Shown here piece after piece: positions 1 to 11,400 of a stretch of 64,000 nt of DNA. Source of the stretch: Argopecten irradians (Eukaryota > Mollusca > Bivalvia > Pectinida > Pectinidae); contig NC_091141.1 of NCBI RefSeq assembly GCF_041381155.1, positions 23,394,828 to 23,458,827 of the forward strand. The letters run 5' to 3'. Within the stretch, counting starts at the first letter, position 1, and every line of letters starts with the position of its first letter. A program made the position numbers and the translations under genes. The notes under the pieces are model-generated. The model ran no database searches. It saw only the letters and a program-made list of their open reading frames with translations, and had not been told where the DNA came from.

Positions 1-8
1 TTATTTTG

Positions 9-278
9 CAATACATACCTTTGCCATGAGCCAAGAAAAAGACGACACCGCCATACGAGATTTTCGATAGCGTAAAAATGACGTCATTCCGGTGAATGTG
101 ACGTCACGTTTTAGCGGGACTGAATGACGTTCCATTCACCGGAAGGTTCAAGTTCTGGGTCAAGTTAGAAAAAGTTCCGTCAGATATGGAACAAATTCAC
201 GTGATCGTATTGACGGATAAAGCATTCGTATTGACGGATAAAGCACAAGTTTATCCGGCAGTAGTTATCGGTCAGTAT
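9..278. repeat. Direct repeat, left copy (partner 1148-1418)
   Basis: About 270 bp recur almost unchanged at 1148-1418, with one indel and a few substitutions. The block carries two perfect TGACGTCA palindromes (79-86 and 99-106), a short inverted pair CCGGTGAATG/CATTCACCGG, and a doubled TTGACGGATAAAGCA motif. The left copy is followed by about 430 bp that the right copy lacks. The same short flank, TCCCACCTATTCATATAAAT, resumes at 713 and at 1419, so one copy has a deletion or the other an insertion. No coding potential was recognised. Confidence 0.85.
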
Positions 279-731
279 GTGGGACAGTTGCAGGATAAAC
301 ATAAATCCATTGTTCATAAGCAGATCAGCATTTATTCCATAACTCACTTTGAGAGTTATTTAGTTACAAATTTGTGTTTTGGCCCCTTGTGCGAGCGTTC
401 TCCAATCCTTCCAGTAAGCAGTTCGTGAGGGTATCACATAATCGTTTGTGTGGAGTCATGAAAGTGTATAACCTTCCTTTTGTTTTAATATATAGAGCAT
501 GTAAACCTGAAAAAAACCGCACAAAGATCTCAGATTTTTTATGGTATATTTATCCGTCCAAAATGCATCAAGTCCGTTTCGAATTTGTAATTTTCAAATA
601 AACAGGACACGAATTTTAAAACCCATATATGTCACATTTATTACGTCACAAACATGGCAGAGTCACAATGAAAATCTAAAAGCATAACTATTTCCATTTT
701 AGCGATAATTATTCCCACCTATTCATATAAA

Positions 732-888
732 TACAGAATACATGGTTAGTATCTTACAATACAAGGTTTATTTTGGTGCGAGACTTAGGAAAGCCGAGAT
801 GACGAGGCTTTGCCGAGTCATCTCGGCTTTCCGTGTCGAGCACCAAAATAAACCTTGTATTGTAAGATACTAACCGTGTATTCTGTTT
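732..888. repeat. Long near-perfect palindrome (hairpin)
   Basis: Arms of about 70 bp read outward from a GC-rich centre near 808-815. The left arm starts ATACAGAATACATGGTTAG; the right arm is its reverse complement with few mismatches and ends CTAACCGTGTATTCTGT. The centre holds a nested stem (CCGAGATGAC against GTCATCTCGG). It lies between the two direct repeats. It is probably the tip of a foldback-type mobile element; no ORF is associated with it. Confidence 0.85.
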
Positions 889-1147
889 ATCCTGTAACCA
901 TTATGACATTCAAACGAAAGCAAATTGACAGTTATTTACTTGGTTTCGCTCGAAGCGAGACACTTCTTTGATGCGGAGGTAAAGATTCATTCACTACACC
1001 GAATGAGAGTGTACTCCTTTTTACTGCCGTGGGAAACAAATAAGCGCATTCGCAAACAGTACCCCTAATTCTATTCAGCGTGATATATCGCTGAAACAAA
1101 ATAAAAATACTAAAAAAACAAGAAATACCCATTAAAGAACTACTTTA

Positions 1148-1418
1148 CAATACATACCTTTGCCATGAGCCAAGAAAAAGACGACACCGCCATTCGAGAT
1201 TTTCGATATCGTAAAAATGACGTCATCCCGATGAATGTGACGTCACGTTTTAGCGGGACTGAATGACGTTTCATTCACCGGAAGGTTCAAGTTCTGGGTC
1301 AAGTTAGAAAAAGTTCCGTCAGATATGGAACAAATTCACGTGATCGTATTGACGGATAAAGCAATTCGTATTGACGGATAAAGCACAAGTTTATCCGGCA
1401 GTAGTTATCGGTCAGTAT
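1148..1418. repeat. Direct repeat, right copy (partner 9-278)
   Basis: Near-identical to 9-278, offset by 1139-1140 bp. It keeps the TGACGTCA palindromes and the doubled TTGACGGATAAAGCA motif. It joins directly to TCCCACCTATTCATATAAAT, which in the left copy appears only after about 430 extra bases. Confidence 0.85.
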
Positions 1419-1610
1419 TCCCACCTATTCATATAAATACATTTACATGTATATATAGTAATGTATCGATCAATCATAAATGTAGCGAAGTTCCACCTGT
1501 TATGGTAAATATACACATTGATTTGTCTTTGTGGAGCAAATCATGTGTAAATATAATCCTCAATATGAATGATTTCATTCAAATAACTTATCAACCATCA
1601 AATTGAGTTA

Positions 1611-1807
1611 CTAGAATACGACAATAGATGAATTACCATTGCAAGTTCCCCTGTCAACTGATTCTATGTCTTTGCCATAAATCTCCCGAGATCGGTGATT
1701 CTTTGTTCTTCGCCACTTCACCAGTACTTGGTCGCCATCTTGGTCGCGACACACTGATAGCTGAACTCGGTGATTCCAGCCATTACGTGTTTGCTTTAGA
1801 AATTCAC
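1611..1807 (-). other. Candidate orphan exon / alternative last exon of PKS-A
   Basis: On the minus strand a strong acceptor (pyrimidine run, then TTTAG) precedes an open frame starting GEFLKQTRNGWNHRVQ. It continues through the basic stretch VKWRRTKNHRSRE and stops at TAG 1613-1611, 65 codons including the stop. Its phase (two leading bases) fits the phase-1 donor at the end of PKS-A exon 6, so it could be an alternative terminal exon giving about 2585 aa. I recognise no domain. Chance ORFs of this size occur in this AT-rich DNA, so the call is tentative. Confidence 0.25.
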
Positions 1808-2375
1808 CTAAAGAAAACAAATAACTAATTTAATTTTACATTCATTTCAATTCTATTTTTGAGCACGTGGCATTGACATATTTCCTGTAATATGGCATGA
1901 GACAAATATTAGCAACAACAGGACCTACCAGAAGAAATAACAGGGACAACGGATCAAGGCAATACTTTTGTCTCAGATTATGAAAGGAATACTTTTCTCT
2001 CAAATTTGTCAAATCACGAGACGCCACAAAATAATAATTTCCATGTCGAATGCGTAAATATTTTGTTTTCATTTTAGATTATTATATTATGACATCAGAT
2101 GTTAAAGACAATCGGAATTGGACAATAGGCAACATGCACTCTTCTTAAATGTTAATAGTATATACAAATCATTGTAACAACTTACATATATATATGAATT
2201 AATGTCGATTACTATTATATCAAATAATGATATTCTAAAATATCAAGCTAGACATTGATAAACATCATAATCATGCAAAACGTCTCCTAGTTTATCTAGT
2301 AATTACATATAAAAAAAGCAATTGATAGAAACAAATTAGTTTGTTTACATATATAATCCAGAGTCAATATATGAC

Positions 2376-2494
2376 TTATTCAGTGTACAGAGACAGAACT
2401 GAGTCACCCCACTTAGATTCATCTTCGGTATTCCAGGGGTAACTATCACTGTCGTCATATCCACCCCATGACAATGTCATAGCAAAATTAAAAG
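2376..2494 (-). other. Tentative terminal exon of PKS-A
   Basis: After the donor at the end of exon 6 (GTAAGT just below 2754), the nearest phase-compatible acceptor is AG at 2496-2495. The frame gives an acidic tail containing YDDSDSYPWNTEDESKWGD and ends at TAA 2378-2376. The acceptor is weak, with a purine-rich last few bases. Most of the exon lies in one arm of an inverted repeat (2420-2630). The alternatives are the exon at 1807-1611, or intron retention ending about 6 codons past the donor. Confidence 0.4.
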
Positions 2495-5400
2495 CTCTGA
2501 GTGCGACCACAAACAGATGAGACCGGTTGGTCAGTTTTTTTCTCTTTAGCTACCTTCAGGTTTGCTATGACATAGTTCATGGGTGGATAAAACGTTCACA
2601 GTGATAGTAACCCCTGGAATATCAAAGATGTTATAGATATGGTTGACATGAAAACATAAATTCAATATGTTCAAACGCCATTGTGTGCACACTATCAATA
2701 CAATTAAATGCAACACTATCAACATGATACAACTTACAACAATAATAACTTACCAGATTTCAAAATATTGTCGGCGACTACAGGTTGTGTTGGTTGTAGT
2801 GGCGCTTTGTTGATCTCACGTGTCATATCCTGCATGGTAGAATCTGCATGGTTGACAAGATACTCTAATACTCTGGCCAGGAGCTGTAAAATGGATTCTG
2901 CTTTCGGCGTGCTGATAGTCTGTACATCGTGTTCGAGCTCCAAATTCATCGCTATGCTATTGCGGTCCTGCCACACTATAATCACCGTCTCATACATGTG
3001 GTTTGGCGACACAGCGTTTAACAGTTTCACGTAACCATCCTTTTCCTCTGTGTTCGCCTTTTGGAAGTCTCTGTACACCAGCATGTGTCTGAAAACGGCG
3101 TCAGGGTCAACATGTCTTGCAGTAACCTCATTTACAATCTGCCGGAATGGACACAAACCACTGTTAAGCATCATTCGAATGTCCTTTCCGTTTTCTATTA
3201 GCAGGTTGCTGATTGTGGTTTCTTTTGGAAAGGACAGGAAAAGCGGAACTTTGTTCACCATGCATCCTATTTCCTGTTGATGTTGTGGGAAATGCATACG
3301 CATATCTGCCAAGGTTAAAACACAAATGGTGTCTACGGTGGTGACAACATGAAGAAGAATCTGATATGCTGTCACCATCAATTGGAACTTGGTAATCTCG
3401 TTGTTTCGGCAAAACTGTGCTAGTTTCAGAACAAGTTGCTGTGGTATCTGAGCCGTTGTCGTTGAAAAATCTTTCTCTTGGGAGGAATATCTCTCAGTGT
3501 TAGCCATGGATAATGGTGATAAACCTGCAGGTATTCTGCCTTTCCAATATTCTTCCAATGCATTTTCTTGTTCGTGAAGGCGTTCATTCACGTGGCCAGC
3601 TATAGCTTGAGTCACTGATCCTGAAACTGGTACATCTGCGTCGATTTTGAAGTTTTGAATGTCCTCCAGAACAAGTAGTATCGATGTCATATCAAAGGTC
3701 AGATGCGAGAACACCATTCTAATAAAACATGTTCCATCTGTTTCTTCATATAAAAGACGAAGAGGAAAATCAACTTCTGGGAAGAATCTGTACATGGTCA
3801 AATCTGATGGTATCCGTTCATTTCTGTCAATTGACCCCTTTTCGACAACCTGGAAATCTATTTCCATTTCTTCAGCTGGAGTCACAACTCTAGAATAAAT
3901 ATTGTTTCCGTAGTCATCTGTTCGCTGAACGAAGTGAGTTCTCAATGCTGCGTGTTTTACCATTGCGTGTCTAAGATTAGCCCTCCATAAATCTTTGTTG
4001 GCAAAGTATCCCGATGCTTCAAAATCGACGTAGATGAACAAATGAGGTGCATTTGCATTATCTGTGATATCTCTGAAGTATTCTGTTTCCATATGTGTAA
4101 GATCGTCAGTTACTGTTGAATCCGTTTCCAAACTCTCCATATCTTTTGCCCGTTTTATGTTTGCCTCAAGATAGTCGACTATCTTTTCCATGGTGGACAG
4201 TAGCAAAACGATAGGAATTGTACAGTTAGTAGCGCCATGGATGGTGTTCACAAACGTCATTGCTACCATGGAATCTATTCCGAGATTCGTCAAGGAGGTC
4301 GAGATGCTGATCATATCTACGTCTACAGCAAATACACGCGACGCCACATCTATGACAAAACTTGTGATGCCCTCGGTGGTGTTCAGGTCATAGTTACCGA
4401 CCAGTTCCGCTGATATTGCCTGCATATTTCTCTTGTTATCATTGTTCATCACCCGTCTGAATCGTCGTCTTACTCGTTCCAAAGATACGTCTGTAAACTG
4501 GCTTTCTACCAACGACCAATCATATATACCAACAATTATTTGATTTCCGTCGGACATAAGCGTTTTTACAAGTGAGTCAATGATTATTCTGACACCAAGA
4601 AACATGTAGCCGATTTTCTTTAGCTCTTCCTGGAGTGCATTGTCTGCGGCCATTCCAACCGCCAGCGGTCCCCAGTTGATGCTCAGCCCAGGATAGTCGT
4701 TAGCTGCTCTGTAATGAGCAAGGGAATCCATAAATGCATTACCAGCGCTGTAGTTGCTTTGACCTTTATTTCCGAACACTGATGTCATGGAGGAGTGCAA
4801 AATGAAGAAGTCAAGGTCATATCGTTTTGAAATAGTGTGGAGATTCCAGCTTCCTAGCACTTTTGGTAGCAATACTTTCTTGAAACTGTCGTTAGTTTGC
4901 TTGGTGAAAAATCCGTCATTTAAAACAGCGCCACCATGGAATATTCCCTTTACGGAATGTTGTCCATAATCATTCTCAATTCTAATGAAAGCTTTTTCCA
5001 GTGACCTGATGCTTGTAATGTCTGCCGATAGAGCCTTTATCGATGTCGAAGTCAATTTCTCCAGCTTTGATATCTCTCTCGTTTGAGCGACATTGGGTTT
5101 AGATCTTGAAAGTGTTACTATGTTTGCTGAACAAGCTGCTGCAAGGTATTTGACGATCTCCCATCCCAGTCCTGTCAATCCTCCAACGATGACGTAACAA
5201 CTCTTTCTGCGAAAAAGCTGTTCTTTCCTGACTTTCACGCGTTTCTCTTGTAGTTTTGCCGAATCCAATGTCACCACTCTGGTTGTTTTTTCAGCCCTGT
5301 TGTCGCATTGAATCTTGAACAGTTTCTTTCTTAGCCATTTTGCCACTGTAGGAATGGTTTCAGATAAATTTTTCCTCATTAATATATCTTCATTATTCAA

Positions 5401-8400
5401 TATAATGAAAGATAATTCGCCATACTTCTTTTGTGCTGTCTGCCAGGTATGCTTTGGTCCAAACATCTCCAGAGATAGACAGGTATGTACCCCTTCTGTC
5501 TTGTCTAAAAGGCCAGAAAGTGTTGCAAAGGTTACAGTTGTGAGAATAACAACTGTTTCAACATTATACTGTTGTGTGACTGAATTCTGTAAACCACCCA
5601 ATGTGTCTAAAACTACTTGGCTCGCCTGTGGTTTCGGGAGCATTGCCCGTAGTATTTCGCCGACATTGTCGTCTCCATTTGTAATGATAAGTGTTCTTCC
5701 TCTGACGAGATATTCCTTCATGTGCCATAATAAAGCTGACGCCCTTAGAGTTCCTGGTTTATAACTAGGTAAGTCATCGATTCTCATTATGCAATTTTGG
5801 TGTACCTCGACAATGCTTCGTAAAGTGAATGGGGAACAAGCTGCATACATTCCTTCGAGCTGATTCGGCAGCTTTTCATCTGCATGAACAGTGACTTTCC
5901 CGCAAATCTCAAATGTCAGAATATCGAATCCACCTTCTTTTTCGGATGCCCAAATCGGAATATCATTCTCTGCAGATTGTGTTGTCAAAGAACATAAAGC
6001 ACTGTCGTGCATAACAGCCTGTTCAACTTCCATGAACATTCCTTTTGGTATAGGTTCGGTTTCCTGAAGTAAGCAGAATTTGTCTTCAACATTGTCTGGA
6101 CGACGTGATTTCAGATGCACTCTGTCAGATTTCTCAATAGATATCCACTTGTATTCCCTCGGTAGTTCCTGTTGTGACACAAGTCGGTTAAAGTACACTT
6201 TGTTTTCAGTGATCATAAGTTCTGCCTCCGAACACAACTGGGGATTTCGGTGAATTAGAAGGTCCTTGATGATAGAACTGCATTTACGTAATGGAACATG
6301 TCTGTCAATCAATGTAAGCTGCAAAGGATACTCTAGAACGATTGACCTAGCCATTCCCCAAAGCTCAGAACCGATGACATTTTCTACCGGATTCCGTGAC
6401 ACATCAATTCCCTGCGTTTTCTCAGTAATAATCAGAACTGGTAAATTTATATTCAGATTAACAAGCTCCTGACAAACTTTTAATAGAACGCAGGCATTTG
6501 TCGATACCCTCGTCATCACTTCTTCGCCAGTTAATTGGTGCAGACTTTGCTCTTTATCGACTGAAAAAATCAATGAGTTGATAAGTACTGGCATTCGCAA
6601 GTGATGTGTAAGTTTGCTTTCGAAATATTCCTCATGAGTTGCAAGATGATGAACGGACATATTGTTGATCTCCGAGTCAATTATATCCGCATCGCTTCTA
6701 TCAAGGGAGATAACGACCGAGTTTTGTTGTTCTTTGCCAGAGTGTTGACTCTCTTTAGACGTGACTTTCATTTCCTTCTCCTCCCATCTGACCTCATACA
6801 TACAATCCTCTTCATCCCTATTATTGGAACCAATACAAAGAATAAAGAAATTTCTAACTTCGGCAATGACTCTTCCATCTTCAGTTAAAAGTAATGCATT
6901 GTATCGGATCTTATGTTTTGTCTGAGATACCAATGATGCAAAGGCAAGCATCTTCCTTTCCGGTGACTGGCGGATCATAATGCTTTCAATTCCTCCAGGG
7001 AGAAGTGTTGTACCCTTGTTGGTGTTTAGGTTAAGAACGCCTGGCGTTTGCAGAAGTCCATCCAATATTGCTGGATGCAAGTGCGTAGCGTCGATGTCTT
7101 TTAGGATTCCGTCTGTCAATGTCATTTTGACCAGACACTCATCATCAGATTTCAATGCGTCACCTAAGATTTTTAACTCGCTACCATACGAAAACCCTAG
7201 TGCCTTTAAATTCTGGTACGTTTTTAATGCCGACTGACGAACTGCACATCTTCTTCGGATGGCTTCCACGTCTACAGCTTCCAAGGACGGTCCAATTGAC
7301 TCTCGTATCTGACATCTGGCGGATGTTTCTTTGTTTTTAAGTACATAAATGAACACCTCGTCATCCAATTTTTCGACGTATGCCTCTGCTTGGCAAGGCT
7401 CTGCTTTGCTCAAGCGTAGTGGTTGTACAAATTGTGCCGATATACTGAGGTTTTTCTGATGTTTGATTCCAAGTTCCTTGGCAATCTCCAGAGCTACGTC
7501 GATGTAAAACGCCCCAGGAACCATGATTGTGCCCGAAACAACGTGCTCGTAGAGAAACCAAGTTGTGGTGGGTGATATGTTGATTTTGAACAGTATCTCA
7601 TCTCCCCCTGCTCTCTCCACAAATAGATGACTTGACTGAGTTGTCTGGACACCACTGTATTTCAAAAGGGTGACATCTGATTGAAACAATAGTTTCACAG
7701 GATTGAACGAACATTTTGGTAGATCCGTCAGTGAAGCTGTTGTAACTATGTTCGGCCAGAATGGGTCAATGCCATGTTTGAAAAGTTCAATCATGGAAAG
7801 GTGCAGCATATCTAATTCCTTCTTTTCTGTCATAGATGGCAACGCTGTAGCATTACTAGTTCCAACTATATCGCCGAGGTGAAATCGCAACACAGGCTTA
7901 GGTCCTATTTCAAGGTAGATGTTGAAGGTTTTGTCTGATTGCGCCTTAGTTATGGCATGCTGGAACAGTACAGGTTGTCTGACATTTTTGGCCCAATATT
8001 GCGGCGTGACAAAATCGTTGTCTGTGGAATGTTCTCCTGTTACCGTGGATATTAATTTGCACTGTGGTTTCATTCCTTTAAGACCGCACAGAGCTGTTTC
8101 CAATTCTTCACTGGCAGATTCCGTGTAGTGACTGTGGTAGGCACATTGCACGTTGAGTCGGCGAATAAATATCTTTTCTTTGCTCCTTTTCTCTAAAAGC
8201 TGTATTATTTCTTCTATCGCATCTTTATCACCGGTCAATGTACACGCTTTAGGGCTACTATTGACGGCAATGTTTACTTTGCCCTTAAATTTCTTGCAAG
8301 CGGCACCTACAATAGATACATAGCAGTTGCCAATCACGCACATGGTGCCACCTGTTGCTGTAACTAAAATGCTTGATCTTTCGTATATGACCTTGACTGC

Positions 8401-11400
8401 ATCTTCTATTGATAATACTCCTGCTGCATATGCTGCCGCGACTTCCCCTACTGACTGTCCGACGATGATGTCTGGCTGTATCCCTAAATGGTTCCAAAGT
8501 TTCGCCAATGCAACCTGACAAGTAAAAATCGCCAAGTGACTCTTCAATGGATCGGTAATGTCATACCCGTCTGTAAGTGTTTGGAATATTGACCATCCAG
8601 CTTAAGGAGTGAGGATTCTGTCGATTTCTCTAACTGTCTCTGTGAATTTCTCTTCTCTGTTCAACAATTCTTGACACATTCCGGTCCAGGTAGTACCCAC
8701 TCCACAAAAGACAAAGACCACATTCGGTTTAGAAAAACCTTGTGGTTTAATTGTTTGAAGCTGATGCAAATGTTCGTTGCAATTTCTGACGACATCCTCT
8801 TTTGTTTCCACAAGAAAAGCAGCGCGATATGCGTAATGGTCTCGTCTGCATGTCGATGTATATGATATGTCTTCTAGACAGTATTTGACTTTGTTTATGT
8901 TCCGTTTCAAATGACTTAAATTCTTTCCTAGAGACGAGAGTTCACTACCAGTAACAGCGATAATGTGTTTTGATTTACGTGTTTTGTTTTCTGCTTTAAC
9001 AGCTTCCTCAGGTAATTGTTTTATAACGGCATGGCTATTTGTCCCTCCAAATCCAAAAGAATTTACACAGGAGAGTCGTCCTCCATCTTTAAGCCATGGC
9101 CATGGTGATATATTTCGGGCAACTTCTAAACGAAATCTATCAAAACTGATATTCGGGTTTGGATTGTCATAGTGAAGAGAAGGAACAATCTTACCATTTT
9201 GCATCATCAAGAGAACTTTGATCAGTCCCGCAGCACCGGCGGCGGATTCCAAGTGACCAATATTTGTTTTTACTGATCCAAGGAGGATGTTATTTTGACG
9301 ACTTTCACCATTTTGGAGTTTCTCGGCAAAGAACCCTCCTAGTGTATTTGTTTCAATTGGATCTCCGACAGGAGTCCCCGTTCCTATAACATTAGATGAC
9401 CAAATCATCGTTTTATAATATACATTAGTACAATGTGTAAATGCTACATGTTTCAAACTTCATAACATCATTTAATTGCTAAAAAGTTTTTATATCGTAT
9501 TCACCCGAAGTAAAAATAATTTTCATTTAAAAACCATTTAAAATTATTCAAATTGAACTTTGACGATAGACTAAGTCAATTGTATAAAAAAAATTCATAT
9601 GTAAATAACATAATTTCACTATTACGTGCCGAGCGTCCTTGTTTATACTTCTTTGATAAGTAAGTTACATTCTTCTCACCATGTGCTTCTATGTATTGGA
9701 TATCCTTTGGATCAATGCCGGTTTCAGAATAAACCTTCACCAGGAGATTTCGTTGCTGGATACTTGATGGCGCTGTAATAGGTGTTGTTGTTCGTCCATC
9801 TTGATTGCATCAAGTTGCTATTGCTGCCCATATTTTGTTTCCATCGTTCATTGCCTTCATCACAAAACAACAAAGTATAGTAACAAGGAACATTTCAACA
9901 TTGCTGTAAAATGTGTTACAATGCTACAAGAAACACACACATTTTTTTTCTACCAACGAGGAAAACGGAAAGCTCAAAACCATCAATAGGAGCCTCGAAT
10001 ATTTTATGTAATACAGTATTTGTATTTGGATTCGCACAAAGTTACCTGTTTCTTTGTTTTTAATATGACAATTCCACATCCCTCTCCCCTGGCATAGCCG
10101 TCAGCCTTATCAGAAAACGCTTGACATTGTCCGGTTGGTGATACCATACGTGCCTTGCTTAGCGGAACAAATATGTCTGGGTACAAGATACTGTTGACAC
10201 CGCCGCAGATGGCTACATCACAGTCACCTACGAACAATACATTCATACAAATACGTATTAGATGTTTACATGTTTGCTACTTTGATTAAAGTCCTGGTCT
10301 GTCTTTGAAATAGGAAGAGAAACATGACAAAACGTAAATAATGCTATAGGTTTTCGCGTTCATTCAATATTGACTTAAACTCTCATTGAGCATAAATATA
10401 GAAATTCTACATTTATAATTTACTCGGATTTAGTGTTAGCAAGTAGGTTTTGATGAATTTTAATACCGACAAACAAGGTTCTTGATATCGATTGTCAGAT
10501 TTGCAGACACATACCAGACTTCAGTGCCTGTGAGGCTGTGTGGATCGCTACCAACGCTGAGGAACAGGCGGTGTCAATTGACATAGACGGACCAAGAAGG
10601 TTGTAGGTGTAAGAGACTCTAGCGGATATAATACTCGGGGATGTTCCGGTCAGACTGTAGTTGGTCATCGTGTTCAGGTCATTGCTTGAACTTTCTTTGT
10701 AATCATCGTTCATTACACCTATCAAAATCATTATACTAAAGTTAATGTGGAAAGGATGACCATATTTTTACATTCACTGCTACATTAAACAGGACATTCT
10801 TGAAAACTACTAAACCAATATCATCAAATGTCTTTAGAAATACATTTTACAGTTAAACATCGTAAACTCGAAATAGTGAATCTTGAAAACCATGTTTAAT
10901 TCGAAGTATTGTTGTATTTCCCTTCGAAATTTTCAGTATTTATTTTCAAATAAACCTAGCTCGAAATCGTTCAATTCGAGTTAATGAGGTTTGACAGTCT
11001 CATTCGACAAAGCTCCGAATCCAGTGTCCTACATTCAGCAAATATCGGCCGATTCCGGTACCTTAGTTCCAGAATGGCGAAAACCGTGATACAGTCGTAC
11101 TTAGTCGAGGTTAGATGTACACGTATGTACCGGGATAGGTCGATATTTGACAGTATACTAATTAATGTGAATAGGTGATGTCATGTGGAGATAAAATAAC
11201 TATATCAAACATGTGGTTGATTACATGATTATACTCGTACCAAACATCGACAGAATAACAAGTCTTACCTATGTAAACGCCTGTATTCGACCCATTCAAA
11301 TCTCTTCTCGTGATTCCGCCATCTTCCATGGCCATATGAACGCAGTCAAGCACGTATCGCTGCTGGGGGTCCACCCAGGCAGCCTCCATTTCGTTGACAT

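Noticed and set aside
186..601. Two short plus-strand ORFs
   Set aside because: They start inside the duplicated 270-bp repeat, have no family motif, and the copy at 1148-1418 does not keep the frame.
9..1418. LTR retrotransposon with 270-bp LTRs
   Set aside because: The 870 bp between the repeats has no gag/pol, primer-binding site or polypurine tract; it holds a palindrome instead.
2708..8865. Plus-strand ORFs opposite PKS-A, up to 149 codons
   Set aside because: Antisense shadows of the long PKS exon; no motifs or splice logic.
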